DNA of 64,000 nt, from contig JARWMV010000232.1 in the NCBI GenBank assembly GCA_030998015.1, forward strand, positions 2,232,001-2,296,000. Reading direction: 5' to 3'. Made by a program: the position numbers and the translations under genes. Origin of the DNA: Ceratorhiza oryzae-sativae (lineage: Eukaryota > Basidiomycota > Agaricomycetes > Cantharellales > Ceratobasidiaceae). Below are positions 21,400 through 30,858 of the stretch, piece by piece (the first letter of the stretch is position 1; each line of letters opens with the position of its first letter). The notes under the pieces were generated by a model, which saw only the letters and a program-made list of their open reading frames with translations, searched no databases and was not told the origin of the DNA.

Positions 21400-21995
21400 C
21401 GGACCACGTAAACTACAGAATAAGAGAGGGAAAGAAAAGTTAAGTCTTAGAGAAAGCATCACAGTGAGAAAGAAACTGGACAAAAGCGGAAAGGCTTTTC
21501 TTTGAATTGAAGAGGTGAGGAAGTGAGAAATAGGAGGATGCGTGGCGAAGGACATTCCGTACCCCATCGTAGAGACAGCAGTCTGCAAGGGCATGCCTGA
21601 TGGACTTTGTAGGCCTCGCCACATGGGCAAGCCATATTTACGTCTGGCAAGAACCGGTAGCAGTACTCGCCGACGAACCCATGACCAAGGATGATCTTGT
21701 TCAAGCGGTTATGGACCGATCGTGGCGCGCCGATCTTGAATCTGATGTGAGGATTGAGAGGCCGCGACCTAGGGAGGGTCTGTTTGACGTGTTCAGACCG
21801 ATATCCACGAAGCCAGAGGCGCTCCCAGTCTTTGACTGCGGAGCGCTTGGATCTCGCGCGAGCCCAGGTCATTGAGTGGTGAAATAGTGGGGTGGGTGAG
21901 GTGGCGCACCTTTGGGCAGCAAGTCTATCCGCACACTCATTGCCCGCAATGCCGGGGTGGCCCACTTGAGACTACTATAGCTCCAAAAATCGGGG
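21400..21995 (-). mobile_element. LINE (non-LTR retrotransposon) relic: RNase H and C-terminal Cys motif
   Basis: The minus strand reads QVGHPGIAGNECADRLAAQR, the end of a retroelement RNase H domain (typical form: GHxGIxGNExADxLA, with the last catalytic Asp in ADR). About 80 residues later comes a zinc-knuckle-like stretch, CPCGEAYKVHQACPC, as found at the C-terminus of fungal Tad1-type LINE ORF2 proteins. Upstream sequence (reverse transcriptase) is missing: the homology stops near 21995, about 60 bp before the inverted-repeat transposon. A frameshift follows the Cys motif, as the expected spacing of the His and Cys is broken. This is a truncated, inactive copy. The clade assignment is from family memory. 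Confidence 0.72.
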
Positions 21996-22054
21996 TCTCC
22001 CCGAGACCTTATCAGCGAAGCGTACTCTCGCTATCCCAAATTAACTTTTATGTT

Positions 22055-22124
22055 CACCACAGTTCACTCGATTTTTTCCCGGCGCTGTCCAGGCGGGATG
22101 GGGCGGGACAGGACGGGACGGGAC
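22055..22124 (+). repeat. Left terminal inverted repeat
   Basis: It begins CACCACAGTTCACTCGATTT and continues through TCCAGGCGGGATGGGGCGGG into GGGAC repeats. It pairs with the right end at 24280-24349. Confidence 0.85.
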
Positions 22125-22388
22125 AGGACACGGTGGGACAGAGGTGGACAACCACAGGACCTGGCGGGATAGCATGTGGATGTCCGTCATAGGACATCGT
22201 ATTGGAGGATCGACGGAATTGCAAATTGGCCGCCAATCCTGCTAAGGCAACTCGTCGCCGACACATAACCTGCTCTTGACCACGACCGCGACCACGACAG
22301 ACTCCACAGTTGCTCGGAAAATGCGTAAAAAATTAACTGTAATTATTGTACTGATTACATAGAGCAAATACACATCACTTTACCAAAC

Positions 22389-22907
22389 ATGGATGACGAC
22401 GAGACGATGCAACTGGCGGTGGCGGAAGCGAAACGAGTGGGTATGAGGGCATAAAGAGACCAGTCGCTAACTATTTCACAGCGGAAAATTAGTGTTAACA
22501 CACTCCTGGGTCTCGATCGGAAGCCGTGCAACTGCAACCACTGCAAACTCAAGGACTTCCCACCCACCACCATTGCAAAATACTTGTACCTTTATGGAGA
22601 AAGCAATCCTGCGATCGACAGCAGCAAGAGCGCGCTGGTGGCTAATAATGCCGGTCCTTCTCGTTTCGGCCCTGACTCTGTGCATAGCTTGTGTGGCTCA
22701 TGTGGCTCTCCTCAGCGCTTCGCTCCTCCCTTGCTTGGTCCTCTCCCTCGCCCCCTGCTCTCTCCTGCTCCACTTGAAATTCCTAGTCAAACAGGCGATG
22801 CTGAAATGGAATATGCTGGTGGCTTGTCTTGCTCTAGTTCACGACAACCTGTACCTGTGCCTCGGTTGCTGGTTACTCCTTCGGCAATCCATTGTGGCTC
22901 GATCTGA
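22389..22907 (+). CDS. Transposon-internal ORF with short Cys/His motif
   Basis: It starts MDDDETMQLAVAEAKRV at 22389. A small intron (donor GTATGAGG near 22440, acceptor TTTCACAG near 22481) joins it to RKISVNTLLGLDRKPCNCNH and CKLKDFPPTTIAKYLYLYGE. The C-x-C-x2-C followed by a helix-like TIAKYL is reminiscent of the N-terminal zinc-finger leader of agaricomycete CACTA/Plavaka-type transposase proteins. The rest is Ser/Pro-rich and ends at TGA 22905-22907. No DDE core is seen. It may be the leftover N-terminal part of a transposase ORF. The exact model is uncertain. Confidence 0.4.
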
Positions 22908-23938
22908 ATGATATGCCTTTTACAACTTGGATTAACATATTGTGCGGATTTGGCAAATGTAGACTTGAAATCCTTGCCTTCAACAGTTGTTCCCTTGCAA
23001 GCACCTCACCGCTTTGTAAAAACTGCAAAAGGTGAGCTATATGCGCCGAAATAAGCAACCTATTACTTACAGCATTTGCTCGTGTGTTAATTAACGTCTG
23101 GCGCTTGTGCCTTCCAATGCTACCCTCAAATGTATTCGTCTCTTTTTGTGTAGCGTACTTCTTGTGCTCAACCCAGGTAAGGACCTTGAAGTGTGCGAAT
23201 ATCTGTTCGTCACTCAGGCTATCCAGGAACTTGTGTTGAACACTCAACTTGGACTTCTTCCAGAAATCGACATCACTCTTGGTACGTCGCTGGCGTTTTG
23301 GGGTCTTAACAGGTTGGGTAAGCTCTCCTTCATCGATCTTGTCTTCAACGGCTTGACGCTTTTGGGGGGTCTTGGGCACCGGAATCTTTCTGTGCTTGCC
23401 AGAAAGGCAAGGGCATTTTAACACGGCCACAAACTGTTCCATAGGAACTGGGTTGCCGTTTCGGTCCACAATAATGGTGAGCTATTGACACACAAAGTGC
23501 GCACTTTCTCTCACCATAATATTGCAGCGGCTCATCTTCCTCACCAACGTCCAGGTCCTGATCGTTCCCGCCCCAGCTCGAATCATCATCGTCACCATCA
23601 TTGCCTTTTTCGTCCTCTCCTGCGATTTCGTTTCCCTCATCTTCGTTGCTCGAACTCCCTTTGGCCTCTCCTTTGCCACGGAGTTTAGCTATAGAGAACT
23701 GGTGAGCAAATAATACGCATATATTCTGGTTTGATTGCTGACCTTCGGCTACTTTGTGACTGGAGGCCTGAACCCATGGTTTGCGCATGGTTGAACCACC
23801 AAGCTTGGGCAGTAAGTACGAGTGATTCTTTGTCAGCTTCGATTTGGACTGGAATTGACACGCAGTTGTCACAGGCCTCGATTGGGGGGCCATTTGGTTC
23901 GTGTATGGTGATGGGGGAGAAACCAAGCAAGAAGTGAG
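22900..23938 (-). CDS. Transposon-internal ORF, acidic/basic hypothetical protein
   Basis: Minus-strand coding potential in several exons: a block with PPIEACDNCVSIPVQ near 23880, a Lys/Trp block (GGSTMRKPWVQASSHKVAEG), an acidic Asp/Glu-rich linker near 23560-23680, then LTIIVDRNGNPVPMEQFVAV and CPCLSGKHRKIPVPKTPQKR. It ends with a long Lys/Arg-rich segment (DFWKKSKLSVQHKFLDSLSD). The join near 23490 (GTGAGAGAAA...CAATAG) looks like a normal intron. The mixture of acidic linker and basic tail would suit a nuclear DNA-binding protein, but I recognise no family. Plus-strand splice-like signals around 23935-23998 make the right part ambiguous. It may be a captured host fragment or an accessory transposon gene. 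Confidence 0.35.
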
Positions 23939-24279
23939 TTCATGCGCCTGTTCTTTATGTGACCGGGTGTTGACCCACTATCTTGTCATTTTTCAGGGTG
24001 GCGAACCAGTTCTCGAGACTGAAAAACGAGGGATTGGCTACCGCCACGACTGGCTTGGGCAGAGACTTATTGTTCTGGGCATGTACTGACTATAAACGAA
24101 TAATAGTAATTATTTTAGATTACATGATATGGCTAGATAAGGAAGGATATTGCAGGACAGGCCTGGGATGGAAAAGGAATATCAAGGGACAGGGAAGGAC
24201 AGTGCGGGATGCCGAATTTCCTGAACCTGTCCCGCCCTGTCCCTCGAGCATTATCCCAGACGCGTCCCTGCGCCATCCC

Positions 24280-24349
24280 GCTCTGTCCCGCCCCGTCCCG
24301 CCCCATCCCGCCTGGACAGCGCTGGGAAAAAATTGAGTGAACTGTGGTG
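24280..24349 (-). repeat. Right terminal inverted repeat
   Basis: The reverse complement of this end matches the left end, with substitutions G>A at repeat positions 16 and 27 within the first 55 bases. The GTT target duplication follows. Confidence 0.85.
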
Positions 24350-24854
24350 GTTTACCCTTAAGTGCGAGCTCTCCGCCAGTCTGGTGCAATAGATTTCATT
24401 TAAACCAAGCCGTCCTATGGAGTGATTAGGTTTAACTTGCAACCCCTTTACTGGTAGTTTGACGTCGGAACCCCAAAGGCAAGCAACCCTTTTTCTATGA
24501 CTCTAACTGACCAGATGGGCTAGCTTGCCTAGGCGAGACTGTATTATCATGGACTCGGGCATATTTATTAGCATTCACCTAACCGGGCACTATCCCTATC
24601 CTGCTCGACTCTCACTGCTTGTTCGGTTGCTTGGCACTTGACAAATTGCCCATAGGCTGCGTACCCCATTTTTGTTTTCCCCTGACAGTTTTCGTCAGTT
24701 CAAACGACTGATTCTTGGCTAGCCAGCTTTTGCCCCTTCGCAGCGCTGGATTGGGTTCATGCAATAGACAGCACAAAAGGGATTAGCAGGGAACTTCTCA
24801 TGTCGATGATAACCTGGAAAAGCGGAGCTTTCTAATCGTGTGCATACCACCTCT
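24350..24854. other. Intergenic region
   Basis: Flank of the DNA transposon and upstream region of peptide gene C. No gene recognised. Confidence 0.4.
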
Positions 24855-24860
24855 TATAAA
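24855..24860 (+). promoter_or_regulatory. TATA box of tiny-peptide gene C
   Basis: TATAAA, 129 bp before the ATG at 24984. That becomes 78 nt if the leader intron 24915-24965 is removed. Confidence 0.5.
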
Positions 24861-24983
24861 CTGGCGGCATCTCCTAACTAACGTCTATGCACACTCCCGT
24901 CGCCCTTCACCCAGGTAAAACTCGAACATTTTCACACTTTGTTTTCTGGCCTGTCTACGCTCTAGACCCCGTGTGTTGTCCAA

Positions 24984-25103
24984 ATGGACGTTCCCCCACC
25001 ACCCATCGACCCCACCCTTGGTGCTGCCATGCCAGTTCCAGTCGAGTCAAAGTTGCGCGGATCTCTAAATGGTATCCCTGGTGTTTCGAATAATAACACT
25101 TAG
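24984..25103 (+). CDS. Tiny Pro-rich peptide gene C (39 aa), KLRGSLNGIP type
   Basis: Second copy of the A type. It begins Met-Asp-Val-Pro, has a Pro-rich first half, the core ESKLRGSLNGIPGV, and an Asn-rich end with TAG at 25101-25103. Upstream layout repeats that of copy A: TATA box, exon ending CAG|GTAAAACTCG, short intron to CTCTAG (24964-24965), then ATG. The shared donor sequence and the core with mostly synonymous changes argue that the copies derive from a working small gene rather than chance. It lies beyond both transposable elements, so the pair C-D looks like a duplicate of pair A-B. No signal peptide, Cys or known domain. Function is unknown. Confidence 0.4.
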   Translation: MDVPPPPIDPTLGAAMPVPVESKLRGSLNGIPGVSNNNT

Positions 25104-26566
25104 GAGGTATGATAAGCTATTGATACCTTGAAGACTTTACGATGCTGAAATACTAAACTCGCAAGCCCCCTCTAACTTCCAGCCCCTCGTCGCGGATGTC
25201 ATCGGAAGTTCCAGCGCCATATTTGAATCGATTGAATATATGCCATTTGGTACCGCCTCATTTTTGACAATTATTTTGTAAAAAACCCTGTCATAATCCA
25301 CATTGTTGGACGGTAGATCACAGTTAACCCGTCGCTCTGCTCAAATGTCCGTCCTTCATTCACAGTTTCTGGCTTGTGTCCTATGGCCGATTCGTCCCTC
25401 TGGTCGCACGTCTCATACTTTGCGTCCGCCATTACATACACGCCACTCCCCGTTCGAATTAAGACCGGAATCGATCTTTTTTACCAACCAACCCCCTATT
25501 GTTGTAAGGGCTCAAAGTGGCCCCATGAATATCAAGGTAACCAACTGTTTTAGTGTGGATATACATAATTTGTCGTACTCGCGAATAACGCTTTGACCGC
25601 TCGGGCTCTCGTGCTGGACGAGAAGCTTCCGCCGTGTGGGGGGATCGTCTATCGATAGCATGGGGTTGAAACAGGGAGGGGGGAGGTTCGCTGAAGTGGG
25701 TCGAGAACGAGACCCAACTTTGTTTATTTTTTCCCCGGAGGCCAGGATAAACTAACCAGTTATCCGTTGAACGTACGGCTCCGCGATGCGGATGGCTTGG
25801 ATTTCTGGGCCGATCGTGACGGCCACCGCCTTGAACATTCACGAGCTAAAGCTCTTGCAGCATAGCATGTATTATGGCCTATGGGTATCGGATCTGATGA
25901 ACTTTAACGGTCTCACATGCATGTGAATGCGGTTTGTCGCTAGACTCACGATCAACATGAGGCGCTGAGACCAACATCGGCATAACCCAAGAATAGGAAG
26001 GTTCGGCTAAAGCCTAACAGATGCACCATTTATGAGGAAGGACGGTTTGCACACTCGGCCAACGGAAAACGGAGACAGGCCCAGATATCAGGGGGATAGG
26101 GGTCCCCACAATGTTTGATCAACCGTCGATCATACGCACGTGGCCCCACGTGGCCAACACTGGGCATTCCTATTATGACACATGCTCGGTGGTGGGGAGA
26201 TGGCAAAAGACACCTAGATCCGCTTATCCGTAGTGATGCCCCAAATAACCTCGCGTCTCGATTGCCTAATCTTTGAACCTTCGCATACCAATACTTGTCA
26301 CTTGGGACGCACAACCTGTGGTATGCTGTGATTCGCCACTCGATTGAGGGGGATGTGGGGCCAGACTCGGGGACCTGCTTCAAGGGCAAACCTTGGACTT
26401 CGGATATCGCTTCTTCCCCGAACATTAATTCAGATACATGCCATTTGGTACTATTTGCCCCCAGGGCCGAACCAAGTTCAGGGCAGCGGGTCAGCCTCCA
26501 GCCACACTCAACCGGTCGGTCGACATTGCCGAACTTGGGTCATGGGGTATGGCCATGAAATACTTT
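25104..26566. other. Gene-poor region between peptide units C and D
   Basis: No gene that I can support. Features seen: a repeated ATGCCATTTGGTAC near 25241 and 26434; paired CACGTGGCC / CCACGTGGCC at 26138-26155, recalling the CACGTG sites upstream of peptide B; and a 28-codon minus-strand frame (25752-25838) without context. Confidence 0.4.
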
Positions 26567-26571
26567 ATAAC
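26567..26571 (+). promoter_or_regulatory. TATA-like element upstream of peptide relic D
   Basis: TATAA (in ACTTTATAACCAACGC) about 200 bp before the relic. The position is compatible with a former promoter only. Confidence 0.3.
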
Positions 26572-26766
26572 CAACGCTGGTTCGCCAGGACCCAATTAAA
26601 TGGGAACCCGAGTACAAAGACGGGGTTCATACGGCCAAACCGACGCATCCTCCACTCACCCAACGGTGGGTTTGTTTGCGTTCGCTACATAGTGAAGGGC
26701 TTTCCCATCTAGGTATTTTCCAATGCTTCACCGCCCGCGACCCTGTATTGACGAATACTCTTCTCC

Positions 26767-26838
26767 CAAATTGCCAACCCACCCGCTGAAGTGCCTCTTC
26801 TCAAATCTTTATGCGGACTCTCGTTTATCCGGGGCTAA
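26767..26838 (+). pseudogene. Relic D of tiny-peptide family, VPLLKSLCG type
   Basis: The frame ends PAEVPLLKSLCGLSFIRG with TAA at 26836-26838, aligning residue for residue with the end of peptide B. The following non-coding bases are also similar (GGGGCTAAATCGTACAG versus AAGGTTAAAACATACAA). No ATG lies in frame: a TGA stops the frame just before 26758. This is therefore a decayed copy, unless an upstream exon supplies the start. Confidence 0.4.
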
Positions 26839-27213
26839 ATCGTACAGTTAGTTGTGTTTGTTCAAGTTGTTATACACGTTGTTGAAAGGATATTAGACTC
26901 ATCAGAATCAGCTCAGCATCGCACCAGTCGTCTTTCAGGCTCTCGCCTTTATTCTGTCTCACTTGTCCGTATCTTCCCTAGTACTAAATGCCGTTGTCAA
27001 TTCTGCCTACTTTTCCTATATTTTCTTACTATTGGCAACGAGGTCCTGTAATACTTTGTAGAATCGCCCCAAGCTGGTTAAATTGCGTTTGCGGTTGATG
27101 CACGCACGCCACTGTGGTAATAAACAATAGTCTATTCTTTTTTAAAGCACAAAGAACAAACAGCCAAGCCGAAAGTACAACCAAAGTTACGCATATATGT
27201 GCAGCAGTCTTTT
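26839..27213. other. Intergenic region
   Basis: Downstream flank of the peptide relic and 3' flank of the lysozyme-like gene. Nothing recognised. Confidence 0.4.
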
Positions 27214-28137
27214 CAGCATGGGCCGTTGTCCTGCCAGACGCCGCTTCCGCCGGTGCTGGGGGTTTCACCCTGGGTCCACCACTTGGCGGTCCACTTGTGT
27301 CTGCACGTCAAGCATGAGCATGAGCACTCGTAGGATTTAGAGAGATATTGAACATACCCTCCGTACGAACAGCTTTGGCCACCGGTGTAAACTGCAGATG
27401 CGCTATACGCAGGAACTCCAGAGCATCCGGTTGACCCTCCAACGGACGCACGAGCCCGGTTGATAAGATCCTGAGCGGTTCCCTGGGCTTGATCGTACTA
27501 TCATGGATCACATTAATTGCCGGGTGTGTAGACATGTTAGGATGCAAACTTACACGGTCTGGGAACTCGGAGCGTTGAACGGACTGAGCGAGCTGGCCGG
27601 CGGTGTATCCTGGGTTGTTGGCATCGTTGGGAATAGCTTGGTCGAGGAACTAGGAAATTACATCAGCGACGGAGGGAACCGATCCGTTCTGAATGTATTT
27701 GTACCTTGTTGGTGCTATAGTCGACGTTCATGATTTGATCATAGCTGCCCCACCTCTGGCTGGGGCGCTGCTGGAAGACGCCGATCGAGTCCTGGTCACC
27801 GCAAGGCCTGTAGAGAAGGGTCTTTTAGCGCAACGTAGTCGACTTGAACAGCGGCTACGTACAAATTATTGACGTGGGATTCGATCCAGGCGGTCTGTAG
27901 GGGGGCAATTTTGTCTGGAACTGTCCCTTGCTAATAAATACTGCAACTGACCTCGAAGGTAGCCAAGAGTACCTTGGCAGTAACACCACGGGACTGGGTG
28001 ATACGATAGACCTGGTCGCGAACAGCGGGGTCGGCACTTGAAGGGATCGAGGGGCAGTCGCGGGCCTTGATAGCGGGCGCTGCGTAAGAGAGCTCTAGGA
28101 GAGAAACGAGGCCAACGGCAAATGCAAAGAACTTCAT
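27214..28137 (-). CDS. Secreted lysozyme-like domain protein with C-terminal CBM5/12 chitin-binding module
   Basis: The signal peptide MKFFAFAVGLVSLLELSYA starts at 28137. The main domain reads DQVYRITQSRGVTAKVLLAT, FETAWIESHVNNL, then after an intron CGDQDSIGVFQQRPSQRWGS and YDQIMNVDYSTNKFLDQAI, then GYTAGQLAQSVQRSEFPDR. The DSxGxFQQRPSQxWG block with a preceding Glu helix is what I know from actinobacterial secreted lysozyme/transglycosylase-fold proteins. The last exons encode AYSASAVYTGGQSCSYGG and HKWTAKWWTQGETPSTGG, ending VWQDNGPC with TGA 27214-27216; this is a CBM5/12 module (AKWWTQGxxP and closing W...C). A secreted muramidase- or chitin-directed activity is plausible, against bacterial or fungal walls. 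Five introns show that it is a settled eukaryotic gene. A bacterial origin is inference. Confidence 0.78.
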
Positions 28138-28218
28138 GGTTATAGCCGAGTTGATTCCAGTGGATCCAGTAGAGAGCTGATGCTGCTGTGATGCTCCTCC
28201 TCGGCGATTCACGCAAGT

Positions 28219-28226
28219 CTTTTATA
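28219..28226 (-). promoter_or_regulatory. TATA box of the lysozyme-like gene
   Basis: TATAAAAG on the minus strand, 82 bp before the ATG at 28137. Confidence 0.65.
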
Positions 28227-29371
28227 CCACAGCGAATTCATCTCCATCCCTCCGTGACTTGAGCTCCTCGTTCCAAAAAGGCGGTCTCGGGCGGTCGAGT
28301 AAACGCAGACGCATACATCCAGTCGTAAACGCAAAGCCCAGAAGGCCCCGCCTGTGTTACGCGCTTGGTTACCATGATGCGACACCCGCCTTCTGTCCAA
28401 CCTACCCGGCTGCGAACCAGACGCAAAACATCAAGCGTCCAACTATCGGGGATTCTTTTTACCTCTGAGAAACAATCCGATGCCGCTTACTGGATAGCCA
28501 AGAAAATGACCACAAGGTATCTACCTTGGGCAGTTGAAAATCGTTGTGGCCGTATTGGCCGAGGTCCCGCAGGCGGCATGTCGCCTAGCGTGCGAGCGCC
28601 CATGGAACACGTTTTGCGATCCCGAGGTGAACGGTGTCATCACGAGTCCAATTAGCTCGCGGCAAGACGGCAAGGGCTGATATCAACAAACAACTTGCCG
28701 ACAGAACGGTCGCAAAACTATCAGGATTGTTCGTGATGAATCCTTGGCTGTCATGGCATAGGGTTGATCAAGTCCAAGACGTTGTATCTGGACTAGTAAT
28801 GCTCAATCGTAAATCCTTGGATATTAGAGGTACAAAGATTGAATCAATAACTATTGCTGGCCAAGTGTAACAGAGGCGAATAAAACAGTGTGGGATCCAA
28901 AACCGTGACGGCCGCTCAGCGCGGTCGACTCGCTTGGCCCAATTTCGTTCGCTAAGCGTCGGGGACATTCATAGGGGCACGAGGTAGTGCAGCTCTGCAA
29001 GATAATTCAAGTCGCTAATGTCATGGGCAGTCGACTCATGGATCAAGCGAAATAGCTAGCCAGGTGTATTGTGGTTGGGTGCGAGGCGGTATCAAGCGCC
29101 AGCATCCAGAGGCCCAACAAACCCAAACAAATCATTTAGTGCAGTCTACGTCATTTCGGATACACCTCAACAGCCCACTCTGCTAGGCTCTAGCGTATCT
29201 CGATTGAGCCACGGTTTGTTTTGTGGATCGCGAAGCCATAGGGGCTGACTTGGGCAAATGTGCATATTGCTCAGGCTGCGATGGTTTTTATCTTCATTTC
29301 TAGACAATGTGCAGGTGTTACAAGAACCAGGGCATACATCACTCGGCAGGGTTACAGTCCGACCAAGAGAA
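28227..29371. other. Intergenic region
   Basis: Over 1 kb without a supportable gene. Open frames at 28365-28655 and 28634-28870 have no domain, start context or splice signals. It contains the upstream region of the lysozyme-like gene and the 3' flank of the TauD-type gene. Confidence 0.45.
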
Positions 29372-30858
29372 TCATTCGATAACGAGCGAATCGAGGGCAG
29401 GAATCGGTCGCTCAGCCTGGGGCGTAATACGTGCACCATGTCGGCGCTCTCCTGATTCAGCAAAGTCGATGATGGCGGTCTGGAGAAATGGTATCAGTGT
29501 GCGCGAGCATGGGTGGGAGAGGTGAGTACGTACATGTGCGGTGATACGGTTGTCCCAAATGACAACTGTGTTTGGCTCCCACTGATCCGAGTCTGCATTC
29601 AGCGCAAGTTTGAATTGTCGATTTGACACTTACGTTGACTCGAACCTGAGCGTCAGCCACCCGCGCAATGTGGTTGTACAAAAAGCTGAGTATGTTATCT
29701 TGGATCATGTCAGGTTATTCGAAACGGGCCGGCGAAAAGCTCGCTCACCGGATTCCTCCTTTTTGAGTCCAACGATGCGCGTGGTAAACTGCTCGTTTAC
29801 ATAGAGGGCCTCTTCGCCTGTCACGGGATGCCTGCGCACGACCGGGTGAACTAGGGTCGAACTGTTAGTTACATTTGTCATTCCGGAAACTCTCGAATCT
29901 TGCCATGCTCGACCGGATCACGACGCACGACGCCACCGCGGCGGCCGCTCCGAGAGTATTCCGCCTGTTGTACACCGGAATGGACGGCGGTGAGTGTTCG
30001 GAGCCAAGAGACGAATGCCGGAGAGAGTTTTTTGAGTGCCTCGACCTGGGACACGAATGAAGTGTCTCCACCGCCAGATGACGCTATTATGAAATGGGGG
30101 GGTTAGAATGCGGGGGAATTGGTAATTTGTGCAAACTTGCGTTGAGCGAGGAGGAAAAAGGTGGTCAAGCCCGGGGGCTGGCGCTCGTAAGAGACGTCCG
30201 AGTGCCAGAGAGTGGTCGAGATGCGGTTGAATTGCTCGTGGTTGTAGGTTTCGCTGCCGTCGCGGTAGACCAAATGAAGCTCGGGGATAAGAGCCGGATG
30301 TCCGGAGGTGGGGTGAATATGAAGGCTGTTGGATATATAAGAGAAGGCGCTCGATCGGATGACAAAGGCCTACCGTCCAAAGTAGCTGCCCCACTCCCGG
30401 AATTGGTCTGCCGTCTGTGCGAGAAACTTGGGCTGGTCCCGGAACGCGATCACGCCGCGACGGGCCACCTCGAGCGCGAGTTGGTCGCGCCCCGGCCCGT
30501 CGAGCGCCGTGAGATCGATGCCGACGACCTCTGTGCCGATTTTGGGGGTTAGGTTGCGAACGCGCGTTGCGTTGCGCAGAAATGCACGCTGTTCGGTCTC
30601 GGGCAGCGCATAGGCTCGTGCGGCAGGGTCGACGTGCTCAAATGGCGTGAGGGGTGGGTAGTGTTCGGACTTGTCAAAAACAGGCAACAGATGATGAAAT
30701 GGATATTCGGACTTGGGATCCGCTGTCAAGAGAGCGAGTGGTTCGCTTGTGTTTGTTTGGCTTATTGTCTCGGTTGCAACGGGGGGCGCCATGGTGGGAC
30801 ACTTGTCTCGCACGGGGACGGGGGGGGCGATATATGGCGCAGGAGAGGGGCACGCCAT
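29372..30858 (-). CDS. TauD/TfdA-family 2-oxoglutarate dioxygenase
   Basis: A non-haem Fe(II)/2OG dioxygenase of the taurine/alkylsulfonate type; fungal members release sulfite from sulfonates or hydroxylate other small acids. Start [20 protein letters not shown] at 30858 gives a Pro-rich leader. A second in-frame Met ([11 protein letters not shown]) is a possible alternative start. Then [23 protein letters not shown] sequence ([16 protein letters not shown]), [11 protein letters not shown], and the iron-binding HxD in [20 protein letters not shown] intron (30084-30140, CAAC|GCAAGT) joins FLLAQ to [20 protein letters not shown], a family hallmark. Later exons give [35 protein letters not shown], and the distal motif [11 protein letters not shown]. 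The His/Asp/His triad and C-terminal Arg are present. One very short intron near 29865-29895 is uncertain. Confidence 0.87.

Larger units (their letters stand above)
22055..24349. mobile_element. DNA transposon with ~65-bp terminal inverted repeats and 3-bp target duplication
   Basis: The two ends are inverted copies: positions 22055 onward (CACCACAGTTCACTCGATTT...) and the reverse complement from 24349 agree over the first 55 bases with only two substitutions, and more loosely for another 10-15. Both run into G-rich subterminal repeats built on GGGAC and GGGACAGGAC. The bases flanking the element are GTT on both sides (22052-22054 and 24350-24352), a 3-bp target duplication. A 3-bp duplication, CAC-starting termini and subterminal repeats all suit the CACTA/EnSpm-like group; this is inference. 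Two unrelated-looking open regions lie inside in convergent orientation, neither with a recognisable transposase core. It is therefore probably a non-autonomous or internally rearranged element. It lies next to a LINE relic. Confidence 0.8.

Noticed and set aside
22100..22150. GGGAC repeats as a CRISPR-like or simple satellite array
   Set aside because: Irregular short G-rich units tied to transposon ends, no spacers; they are subterminal repeats of the element.
19466..25103. Tiny Met-Asp-starting peptides as basidiomycete mating pheromone precursors
   Set aside because: Pheromone precursors of similar length and start end in a CaaX box. None of these frames has a C-terminal Cys, and no pheromone receptor gene is nearby.
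25752..25838. 28-codon minus-strand frame starting MFKAVAVTIGPEIQAIRIAE
   Set aside because: The composition looks protein-like, but there is no continuing exon, promoter or known match. Too short to support alone.
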